Below, piece by piece: positions 35,276 through 42,444 of a stretch of 64,000 nucleotides of DNA. Source of the DNA: Microbacterium sp. AB (GTDB taxonomy: Bacteria; Actinomycetota; Actinomycetes; Actinomycetales; Microbacteriaceae); contig NZ_CP118157.1 in NCBI RefSeq assembly GCF_032878875.1, positions 3,410,001-3,474,000 on the forward strand. Direction: 5' to 3'. Positions within the stretch are counted from its first letter, which is position 1, and each line of letters opens with the position of its first letter. Position numbers and translations under genes: made by a program. Under the pieces are notes generated by a model. It was not told the DNA's origin. It saw only the letters and a program-made list of their open reading frames with translations, and ran no database searches.

Positions 35276-35297
35276 CATGCACGCGTACGCGCTGGCA
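35276..35297 (-). promoter_or_regulatory. Candidate autoregulatory operator of the GntR/FCD gene
   Basis: GCATGCACGCGTACGCGCTG begins at 35276, about 55 bases upstream of the start at 35220. The nine bases CACGCGTAC are identical to the centre of the palindrome at the deacetylase-operon promoter (24100-24108). Two sites at the two ends of an 11-kb cluster are consistent with joint control by the GntR protein. Confidence 0.45.
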
Positions 35298-35349
35298 CAC
35301 GCATGGGCACGTGCGGCGCCGGTACGGCGACGCGGGTCGCGCGCCGGCC

Positions 35350-36621
35350 TCAGTCGATCGGGCAGACGGCCTTCTCCGCGACCACCTGGTGGAAGTCCTC
35401 CGCCGTCCACGGCAGGCCGAACTCGGGCTGCTCCTGCCCGTCGGCGGCGGGAGCCTTCGACGCGATCGCGGCCAGCTCCTTCGCGAGGGCGCCCGCGAGG
35501 TCGGCGCTCGCCGCGGAGTTGTTGAGGGCCACGGCCACGGTCATGCCCGTCTCCGTGTCGGCGTAGACGCTCGTGAGGTAGCCGGAGGCCGAGCCCTTCT
35601 GGCCGATCATCGAGCCGGCGAGGTAGGCCCCGCCGACGTACTCCGCGTCCTCGAACGGCATCGCCTTCGACCAGCGCTCGCCGAGCTCGCCGTCCCCGTC
35701 GACGGCGCCCATCGCCAGCGACTGGCCGTAGCGGGCGAGATCGGTGATCGTGCTCGTCGCGCCGGAGTCGGTGAAGCCCATGCTCGAGGAGATCGTCGTG
35801 TACTCGGACGGCGCGACGCAGCCCTCCGCACGGTCGGCGCGGAACGAGATGTAGCCCGGCAGCGCGGGGTCTCCGGGCGCCGCGGGAGCCGACGACGGCA
35901 GCTCGGTGCCGTCGAGGTCCAGGGGCTCGGTGACGTGCTCGGCGAAGAGCTCCTGCGCGCTCTCGCGCGTCGCCCCCTCGAGCGCCATGCCGAGGAGGAC
36001 GTACGCGGCGTCCGAGTCGCGCACCTCGACGCCCACGCGCCCGCGGTCCGCGATGCCGGCCGCGGCGATCTCGCGCGGGTTCCAGACGCGCTCCGGCGTC
36101 GCGTTGAACTGGTAGTCGAGACGCGCCCGGCCGTCGCCCAGGCCGCTCGTGCCGTCGCACAGCTGCTGCAGCGTGATGTCGGAGAGGTTCGGAACGCTCG
36201 TGACCCACTCGGTCACCGGATCGTCGAGCGCGACGACGCCCTCGTCGGCGAGCTCGTAGAGCACGTCGCACGTCATGGCACGCGTGATGTCGCCGATGCG
36301 GAAGTGCATGTCGGTCGTCACGGGCTCGTCGGAGTCGGGGCCCGTCGTGCCGAGGCCCTCGACCCAGGCGCCCGCCCACGGGATCCAGACGGCCACGAGC
36401 GCGCCGGTCGCGCCGGATGCCGCGATCGCATGGTTCACGGCGGACTCGAGCTGCCCGACCGTGTCCTCCGAGAGGTCCGCTCCCGGGATGGCGACGAGGG
36501 AGTCCGCGGCCGCCCGCGACGTCGTCGGCGTGCATCCCGACGCCGTCATCGCGACGGCGAGCAGGCCCGCCACGACCGCTGTCGCGCGCCTGACGCTCGC
36601 GCGCACAGTCGATCTCCGCAT
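35350..36621 (-). CDS. Serine-hydrolase/beta-lactamase-fold lipoprotein lacking the SxxK motif
   Basis: A 423-residue protein of the class C beta-lactamase / D-Ala-D-Ala carboxypeptidase fold. It has a lipoprotein signal (VAMTASGC, Cys30) and so is anchored outside the membrane. Where active members have an FRIGSxTK-like Ser-x-x-Lys, this one reads HFRIGDITRAM: the nucleophile Ser is Asp111 and the Lys is Arg114. The second motif, usually YSN, is DSD (202-204) before AAYVLLG. The third reads IGQKGSASGY. Loss of all key residues suggests a binding or regulatory role. No frameshift is seen. Single gene, with TAAACT at 36651-36656 (minus strand) as a possible -10. Confidence 0.85.
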   Translation of the reverse strand: MRRSTVRASVRRATAVVAGLLAVAMTASGCTPTTSRAAADSLVAIPGADLSEDTVGQLESAVNHAIAASGATGALVAVWIPWAGAWVEGLGTTGPDSDEPVTTDMHFRIGDITRAMTCDVLYELADEGVVALDDPVTEWVTSVPNLSDITLQQLCDGTSGLGDGRARLDYQFNATPERVWNPREIAAAGIADRGRVGVEVRDSDAAYVLLGMALEGATRESAQELFAEHVTEPLDLDGTELPSSAPAAPGDPALPGYISFRADRAEGCVAPSEYTTISSSMGFTDSGATSTITDLARYGQSLAMGAVDGDGELGERWSKAMPFEDAEYVGGAYLAGSMIGQKGSASGYLTSVYADTETGMTVAVALNNSAASADLAGALAKELAAIASKAPAADGQEQPEFGLPWTAEDFHQVVAEKAVCPID

Positions 36622-36785
36622 TCCACAACCCCCCAGTTGCTCCGCCTCCGAGTTTAGGCGACCCTGCGTGCCCGACCCGGCGTGGATGCCGAACCGTGAT
36701 ATTCGGATTCGCCGCCACGTATACTCCCGCCGCTCCCGGCCATCCCACCGGACGGCTGAGCCGGACGGGCGCGCGGCGGCGAGGC

Positions 36786-38162
36786 TCAGACGGCGGACGC
36801 GGAGCGCATCGCGGAGCCCTCGCGCTCCCACGCGGCGCGCATGAAGCGGCGGACGTCCTCGTCGACGCGGATGTCGCTCGGGCGCAGCGGCCGCGAGAGG
36901 TACAGCCCGTCGAGGGAGGTGAGCCGGCTGAGCGCGACATACGTCTGCCCCGGCGCGAAGGCGCCGGAGCCGAGGTCGACGACGGCGCGGTCGTACGTCT
37001 TCCCCTGCGACTTGTGGATCGTGACGGCCCACGCGAGCCGCAGCGGGAACTGCGTGAACTCCGCCACGACGTCGCGGCTCAGCTTCTTCGACGACGCGTC
37101 GTAGGAGTACCGGTGCTTCTCCCACACGGCCGGCTCGACGTCGAACTCCTCCCCGTCGACGTCGACGCGCACGGAGTCGCCCAGGATCCGCGTCACCGTG
37201 CCGATCGTCCCGTTCACCCAGCGCGGGCCGTCCGGCCCTGCGACGTCGTTGCGCAGGAACATCACCTGCGCCCCGGCCTTGAGCCTGAGGTTCTCGTCGG
37301 CGGGGTAGACGTCGCCGCGGCCGAAGTCGCCGCTGATCTCGGCGACGGCGGTCTGCTCGCGGCCGCCGAGCGCGGCGAGGTGCTTCGCGTTGATGGCGTT
37401 GACGCGGTCGTTGCGCGTGGCGAGGGTGATGAGGGGGTCCTGCGCGTCGGACGGCGGCGTGCGCGCGCCCGCCGTGTTGAGCCGCTCGGCGATGTCGGCC
37501 GTGACGCGGCCGTAGCGCACGGCGTTGAGCATGGCCTTGAACCCGTCGTCGGACTGGCGGTGGATGTGGGTGAGCTCGCGGATGTTCAGCTCGGCGCCGT
37601 GCCGGCCCAGGTCGATGAGCCCGTCGCCGCCCGCCTCCGAGCCCGCCCACACGTGCGCGTCGAAGAACCAGAACGAGCGGTAGTGGTCGGAGACGTACCG
37701 CGCCTCGTCGCCCCGCGGCGGGACGGGCGCGAGCTGATAGGGGTCGCCGAACATGACGATCTGCACGCCGCCGAATGGCTCACGGCGCCGTCCGCGCGCC
37801 TGGCGCAGCGAGCGGTCGATGCCGTCCATGAGGTCGGCGTTGACCATCGAGATCTCGTCGATGACGAGCGTGTCGATCGCGTTCAGGAGCTTGCGCGTCG
37901 CGTCGCTCTGATCGAGGTCCTGGTCGGCGATGAGGCCGATGGGCAGCTTGAAGAGCGAGTGGATGGTCTGGCCCTCGACGTTGAGCGCGGCCACGCCCGT
38001 GGGGGCGCAGATCGCCACCTGCTTGCTCGTGTTCCACGTGAGGTGCCGCAGCAGCGTCGACTTGCCCGTGCCGGCGCGGCCCGTGATGAAGACATGCTCG
38101 CGCGTGTCCTCGATGAGGCGGAACAGGGCCTCCTGCTCCGCCGAGAGAGCGGGGGCGGTCAC
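36786..38162 (-). CDS. PIF1-like ATP-dependent DNA helicase (RecD/TraA-type)
   Basis: A 458-residue superfamily 1B helicase. Walker A is ITGRAGTGKST (Lys34), Walker B is LVIDEISMV (Asp102-Glu103), and the C-terminal UvrD_C_2 block has WAVTIHKSQGKTYD and GQTYVALSRLTS. The layout fits bacterial PIF1 helicases, which unwind 5' to 3' and act on G-quadruplex or recombination intermediates. I take GTG at 38162 (VTAPALSAEQEAL) as start; an upstream ATG adds 19 residues with no family match. It stands alone, divergent from the following membrane protein gene. Confidence 0.9.
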   Translation of the reverse strand: MTAPALSAEQEALFRLIEDTREHVFITGRAGTGKSTLLRHLTWNTSKQVAICAPTGVAALNVEGQTIHSLFKLPIGLIADQDLDQSDATRKLLNAIDTLVIDEISMVNADLMDGIDRSLRQARGRRREPFGGVQIVMFGDPYQLAPVPPRGDEARYVSDHYRSFWFFDAHVWAGSEAGGDGLIDLGRHGAELNIRELTHIHRQSDDGFKAMLNAVRYGRVTADIAERLNTAGARTPPSDAQDPLITLATRNDRVNAINAKHLAALGGREQTAVAEISGDFGRGDVYPADENLRLKAGAQVMFLRNDVAGPDGPRWVNGTIGTVTRILGDSVRVDVDGEEFDVEPAVWEKHRYSYDASSKKLSRDVVAEFTQFPLRLAWAVTIHKSQGKTYDRAVVDLGSGAFAPGQTYVALSRLTSLDGLYLSRPLRPSDIRVDEDVRRFMRAAWEREGSAMRSASAV

Positions 38163-38265
38163 CCGTCCATCGTAGGGACGACTTCCACCGCCGAGGCCGC
38201 GCCGCGCAGGACGTCGCACGGCCTTTCGCAGGCTCCGCCCGGTATGGCGTTCCTAGACTGGCCGC

Positions 38266-39387
38266 ATGGAGTCGGCCTCGACGGACACCGCCCCCACGGG
38301 CGAGGTCCCCTTCGGCACGCCCTCTCCGCCCCGCGCCGCCCCCGCACGACGTCCCCGCCCGCGGAGCCGGCCGCTCGAGGCGACGGCGTTCGTCGTCATC
38401 GGGTCCCTGCTCCTCGGCGCGGTCGCCGCCGGCTTCGCATCCCTGTACCGCGAGTTCTGGGGACCGGAGGCGTTCGTCGAGCGCTACGTCGCCCTGCTCG
38501 CGGACGGCCGCGCGGCGGACGCCCTGACCGTCCCGGGCGTCGCCGTCGACTCGTCCGTCCTCGAGGCCGCCGGCATCCCCGCGACCGTCAGCGACGCGCT
38601 GCTGCGCCAGTCGGCGCTGACCGACGAGCTCGCCGACGTGGAGGTGACCGGCTCGCGGATGGTCGACGGCGTCGCCGAGGTCACGATCGCGTATCGCGCA
38701 GGCGGCGACACCGGACGCTCGACGTTCCGCGTGGAACAGGACGGATGGTCGGGGCTCGTCCCCTCGTGGCGCTTCGAGACGACCCCGCTGGCGGTCATCG
38801 ACGTCACCGTGCGCGGCTCGATGCGCTTCACCGTGAACGACTTCGAGCTCGACAAGCGCCAGGTGTCGCCGGACGGCGTCGACGCCCAGCCGCTCGACCC
38901 CGTGCCGCTGCTCGTCTTCACGCCGGGCGCCTACGCCGTGTCCGTCGACACCGCGGCCGCCGAGGCCCGGCCCGTGCAGTCGCTCGCGGTGCAGCCGCTG
39001 GCCGAGGTCGAGGTGGACGTGCAGGCCCAGCCGACGGACGAGTTCACCGACATCGTCTCCGATCAGGTGCACGACTTCCTCGAGGACTGCGCGACCCAGC
39101 AGGTGCTGAACCCGACCGGCTGCCCGTTCGGCTATGAGACGTACGAGCGCGCCCAGGTCCCCACCTGGTCGATCGTCGTCCAGCCGAAGGTCGCCGTCGT
39201 CCCGAACGGCGCCTACTGGGCGATCGCCCCCGCCGGCGGCATCGCCCACATCGAGATGGACGTGCAGTCGATCTACGACGGATCGTTCTTCCACATCAGC
39301 CAGGACGTGACCTTCACGATCGACGGCACCATCGACATCCTCGCCGACGGCTCCGCCGCCATCAGCATCGGGTCGCCGGACCTCTGA
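38266..39387 (+). CDS. Membrane-anchored hypothetical protein
   Basis: A 373-residue protein of no family I can name. Residues 1-38 are proline- and arginine-rich and presumably cytoplasmic. One transmembrane helix follows (near 39-62, TAFVVIGSLLLGAVAAGFAS). The remaining 310 residues would be extracellular, beta-rich, and contain a cysteine pair (DCATQQVLNPTGC). Similar single-span proteins of unknown function are common in Microbacteriaceae. It is monocistronic, divergent from the helicase. Confidence 0.8.
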   Translation: MESASTDTAPTGEVPFGTPSPPRAAPARRPRPRSRPLEATAFVVIGSLLLGAVAAGFASLYREFWGPEAFVERYVALLADGRAADALTVPGVAVDSSVLEAAGIPATVSDALLRQSALTDELADVEVTGSRMVDGVAEVTIAYRAGGDTGRSTFRVEQDGWSGLVPSWRFETTPLAVIDVTVRGSMRFTVNDFELDKRQVSPDGVDAQPLDPVPLLVFTPGAYAVSVDTAAAEARPVQSLAVQPLAEVEVDVQAQPTDEFTDIVSDQVHDFLEDCATQQVLNPTGCPFGYETYERAQVPTWSIVVQPKVAVVPNGAYWAIAPAGGIAHIEMDVQSIYDGSFFHISQDVTFTIDGTIDILADGSAAISIGSPDL

Positions 39388-39409
39388 GCGCACGGCCCCG
39401 CGCAGGCCG

Positions 39410-40072
39410 TCAGGCGGCGATGCCGGGCCGGTTCGCGGCGCGGGACGGGGAGACGGCGCCGTCCCGCTCAGCGGCATCGTCCGGCGCCGCGGCGCCGGCC
39501 CGGTCGTCCTCGTCGACCTCCACGAGCATGCGGCGGGGATGCCCGGACGACCCGCCGACCACGACCCACTTCATCCGCCGCGCGGGGGCGGGCTCGTCGC
39601 CGGCGACGGCTCCGTCCACGCCCTCGCGCACGGGGCCCTCCAGCACGGAGCCCTCGCCGCCGGCCGCGACGGGGGACGGAGTCGCGACCGGGACCGGCGC
39701 GGGGCCGGGCCGCATCTCGCCGCCGAGGACGACGCCCTCGGGATCGGGGCGCTCGTGCGCGACGTCCGGCCCCGCGGCGGACACCGCGATCCTCGGCACG
39801 TCGCCGGGCGCCTCGCTCGCCGCCGGAACGGGCTCGAGCGCCTCGCGCACGATCCGGCGGGGATCGTACCGGCGGGGGTCGAGAGCCTTCCAGTCCTCGG
39901 CGGAGAGGCCCGTCTCCGCCGCGGTGCGTTCGCGGGCGGCGTCCAGGAACGCCCGGAACGCCCGGATGAGCTCGCCGAGCCTCTCCGCATAGCGGGGGAG
40001 GCGCTGCGGCCCGATGACGACGGCCGCGATCGCGGCGATGACGAGGAGCTTCTCGAAGGTCAGTCCGAACAC
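39410..40072 (-). CDS. tatB: Sec-independent translocase protein TatB
   Basis: A 220-residue TatB-type protein. The N-terminal membrane helix (residues 5-21) ends in the VIGPQRLPRY hinge typical of TatB, followed by an amphipathic helix (AERLGELIRAFRAFLDAARE). The long C-terminal region is acidic, proline-rich and poorly conserved; it ends in a strand MKWVVVGGSSGHPRR. TatB forms the substrate receptor with TatC. It follows tatC by 12 bases, in an unusual order tatA-tatC-tatB. Confidence 0.88.
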   Translation of the reverse strand: MFGLTFEKLLVIAAIAAVVIGPQRLPRYAERLGELIRAFRAFLDAARERTAAETGLSAEDWKALDPRRYDPRRIVREALEPVPAASEAPGDVPRIAVSAAGPDVAHERPDPEGVVLGGEMRPGPAPVPVATPSPVAAGGEGSVLEGPVREGVDGAVAGDEPAPARRMKWVVVGGSSGHPRRMLVEVDEDDRAGAAAPDDAAERDGAVSPSRAANRPGIAA

Positions 40073-40084
40073 GGCGTGTCCCTC

Positions 40085-40864
40085 CTAGGCGGCGACGGGC
40101 TCGGCGGCCGTCCGGTCGAGACGGCGCCCGGCGGCGCGGTCGTGCAGATGGGCGATGAGGCAGGCGACGGCGAAGAGCATCGTCATGGGCACCGCGATGA
40201 GGAACATCGACAGCACGTCGGCAGCGGGCGTGACCATCGCGCTGAAGGCCACGATGGCGACGACGCTCACGCGCCAGGTCCTCGCGATGGTCGTCGCCGA
40301 GATCACCCCGAGGAAGTTCAGCATGACGACGAAGACGGGGAGGACGAAGGCGGCGCCGGTCGCGACGACGATCTTCATGACGAAGTCGAAGTAGTACGAC
40401 GCCTGGAGGATCGTGCTGTCCTCCTCCGAGGCGAAGCCCGTGAGCAGCTCGACCATGTGCGGGAACATCGCGAAGCCGGCGACGCATCCCGCGGCGAACA
40501 GCGGGAGCGCGGCGAAGAGGAAGCCGAAGGTGTACCTCTTCTCGCGCCGGGTCAGCCCCGGGGTGAGGAAGGCGAAGAGCTGGTACAGCCAGACGGGGCT
40601 GGAGAGCACGACGCCCGCGAAGAGCGCGATCTTCAGCCGCAGGTCGAAGGCGCCCGTCACGCTGTCGTAGTTGAGGCTCGCCTGGCGCGACTCGGCGATC
40701 GCCGCCACGGGCGTGCGGAGGATGTCGAGGATCTGGTCGGAGAGCAGGTAGCCGATCACGGCTCCGACGGCCAGCGCCACCGCCGCGCGGACGGCGCGCT
40801 TGCGGGCCTCCCGCAGGTGCTCGGACAGCGGCATGCTGCCCTGCGCGACGGTGGCGGTGGTCAT
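40085..40864 (-). CDS. tatC: Sec-independent translocase protein TatC
   Basis: A 259-residue polytopic protein with six predicted helices. Family signatures are MPLSEHLREARKRAV at the N-terminus, the periplasmic/cytoplasmic segments SSPVWLYQLFAFLTPGLTRR and EKRYTFGF, and the C-terminal FSAMVTPAADVLSMFLIAVP. TatC recognises twin-arginine signal peptides. It overlaps tatA by four bases. Confidence 0.95.
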   Translation of the reverse strand: MTTATVAQGSMPLSEHLREARKRAVRAAVALAVGAVIGYLLSDQILDILRTPVAAIAESRQASLNYDSVTGAFDLRLKIALFAGVVLSSPVWLYQLFAFLTPGLTRREKRYTFGFLFAALPLFAAGCVAGFAMFPHMVELLTGFASEEDSTILQASYYFDFVMKIVVATGAAFVLPVFVVMLNFLGVISATTIARTWRVSVVAIVAFSAMVTPAADVLSMFLIAVPMTMLFAVACLIAHLHDRAAGRRLDRTAAEPVAA

Positions 40865-41139
40865 GACGCCGCGCGCTCCGGGAGCGGCGGGTGCGGAGGC
40901 GACGGGGCGTCGGCGGCGAGCGCGACGGGAGCCGGAGCCTCCTCGCCGGCCGCGCGGCCGTCGGCGCGGCGCTCGTCGGCGGCGGGCTCATGGGCTCCGG
41001 GCTCTGCGACCTCCTTCTTGAGGATGCGGACGGACTGGCCGACGCTCTTGGCGAGCGCGGGCAGCTTGGCGGCGCCGAAGACGAGCACGACGACGGCGAG
41101 GATGACGATGGCGTGCCATCCGGTCAGGTTCTGCAGCAT
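40861..41139 (-). CDS. tatA: Sec-independent translocase protein TatA
   Basis: A 92-residue TatA-type protein. The single membrane helix (WHAIVILAVVVLVFGAAKLP) carries the Phe-Gly hinge and is followed by the amphipathic ALAKSVGQSVRILKKEV. The C-terminal 40 residues are acidic and Ala/Pro-rich. TatA forms the transport pore. It lies 36 bases after a gene for a Tat-type lipoprotein and overlaps tatC. Confidence 0.93.
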   Translation of the reverse strand: MLQNLTGWHAIVILAVVVLVFGAAKLPALAKSVGQSVRILKKEVAEPGAHEPAADERRADGRAAGEEAPAPVALAADAPSPPHPPLPERAAS

Positions 41140-41175
41140 GGGATTCCCTCCTGGGTATCGGTTCTCGTGACGGGG

Positions 41176-42195
41176 TCAGGGCCCGGCGGGCGGCTCGCCG
41201 CCGGGACCGCCCTCGCCGCCTCCGTCGGGGGCGGCGCCCGCGGTCGGGGTCGTGGTCGTGTCGACGCGGACGACGAGCGAGGCGATGTAGCCGCTGTCGA
41301 CGTCCCCCGACAGGACAGGCAGCTGACTGGCGCCGGAGTCGTCGCCGAACACGTTGTCGCTCGCGAGGCTCACCTGCGCGAGGTTCGACGACGATCCGTC
41401 GTATGCGGAGAGCGCGTAGACGTCGGCGAGCGCCGCCTCCGGCATGGCCATCTGCGAGGTCGCGATGGCATTGGCCGAATCGGTGATGTCGTCGACGCTC
41501 GGATACACCTCGAAGTGGATGTGCGGCCACCGGCCCGAATAGCACGCCGGGAAGATCGAGGTGAAGGCGACCGCGCCGTCGGCGTCCGCCACCTGCACGC
41601 CCCGGAGGTACGTGACGTCCTCGACGCCCTCGGAGTACATCGAGTAGCGGCCCTGCGCGTCGCAGTGCCACGCGTAGACGGCGACGCCCTCGAAGGGCAC
41701 GTCGCCGTTCGCCATGTCGGTGATCGTCAGGCTGAAGGAGAGGGGGACGCCATCGGCCGTCGCGCCTCCGTCGAGGCTCGTGCGGATGTCGCTGCGGACG
41801 ATGCCGCTCTCCTCGAGGACGTCGGGTCCGTTGGATCCGTCTCCGGGGTAGGGGCCGGCGGTCTCGTCGGGGATCTCGGCGTCGGGCAGGACGATGTCCT
41901 CCGTCGCCTCGGCCGTCTCCGACGGGGTCGGGGTCGTCGTGCCCGTCGACGTGTCGGACGACCCGGACGGCGTCGACGTGCTCGTGGTCGAGCCCGACGA
42001 CGCGGGGGCGCAGGCGGCGAGGGTCGCCGCACCCACGCCGACGCCCACCAGGCTGATGACGCCGCGCCGGCTGATGAGCGTGCGGATGTCGAATCCGGCG
42101 CCCTGGTCGACGACCTCCTCCTCGGGACGGTCGAGGAGGCGGCCCTCGTACGCGGGACCCTCCGGCGTCTGGCTGGGCTCGGGGATACGGCTCAT
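41176..42195 (-). CDS. Tat-exported intradiol ring-cleavage dioxygenase-like lipoprotein
   Basis: A 339-residue protein. The N-terminus has a long 42-residue region, then twin arginines in LISRRGVISLVGVGVG (Arg43-Arg44) and a lipobox LAAC (Cys62), so it is a Tat lipoprotein. A Ser/Thr-rich linker follows. The catalytic domain keeps all four iron ligands of protocatechuate 3,4-dioxygenase: Tyr184 (WHCDAQGRYS), Tyr219 (FPACYSGR), His225 and His227 (WPHIHFEVY). ETAGPYPGDG is the usual N-terminal motif. The substrate outside the cell is unknown. It is encoded directly upstream of tatA-tatC-tatB. Confidence 0.9.
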   Translation of the reverse strand: MSRIPEPSQTPEGPAYEGRLLDRPEEEVVDQGAGFDIRTLISRRGVISLVGVGVGAATLAACAPASSGSTTSTSTPSGSSDTSTGTTTPTPSETAEATEDIVLPDAEIPDETAGPYPGDGSNGPDVLEESGIVRSDIRTSLDGGATADGVPLSFSLTITDMANGDVPFEGVAVYAWHCDAQGRYSMYSEGVEDVTYLRGVQVADADGAVAFTSIFPACYSGRWPHIHFEVYPSVDDITDSANAIATSQMAMPEAALADVYALSAYDGSSSNLAQVSLASDNVFGDDSGASQLPVLSGDVDSGYIASLVVRVDTTTTPTAGAAPDGGGEGGPGGEPPAGP

Positions 42196-42357
42196 GATCT
42201 CTCCTCTCGAGGAACGATTGATACCGCAAGCCTGACCGCGGTTCCCCTCCGCGCGCCCTGTTGCGCCTATGCGCTTCCTATGGACTACGTTCCCTGGCTG
42301 AACTCCTGGTCGGCGGGCGTGTCCGGGCTCGCCCGGGCACCGCAGGGCCGGGGATAC

Positions 42358-42401
42358 CGCGAACGCCGGACGATTCGGGACGATTCGGTCCGGCGTTCGC
42401 G
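42358..42401. terminator. Terminator hairpin after the CopD-CtaG gene
   Basis: CGCGAACGCCGGAC (42358-42371) and GTCCGGCGTTCGCG (42388-42401) form a perfect 14-bp stem. The 16-base loop contains a short direct repeat, GATTCGG twice. It lies about 45 bases after the stop of the minus-strand CopD-CtaG gene. The rest of the 249-base gap (42196-42444) shows nothing further that I recognise apart from space for the dioxygenase promoter. Confidence 0.7.
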
Positions 42402-42444
42402 ATCTCTCCGACGTTCGGGAGCGAAGAGCAGCGATCGCCCGGCG

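Noticed and set aside
39410..41139. tat genes as part of a mobile or horizontally acquired segment
   Set aside because: GC content and codon style match the neighbours, and no integrase or boundary repeats are seen.
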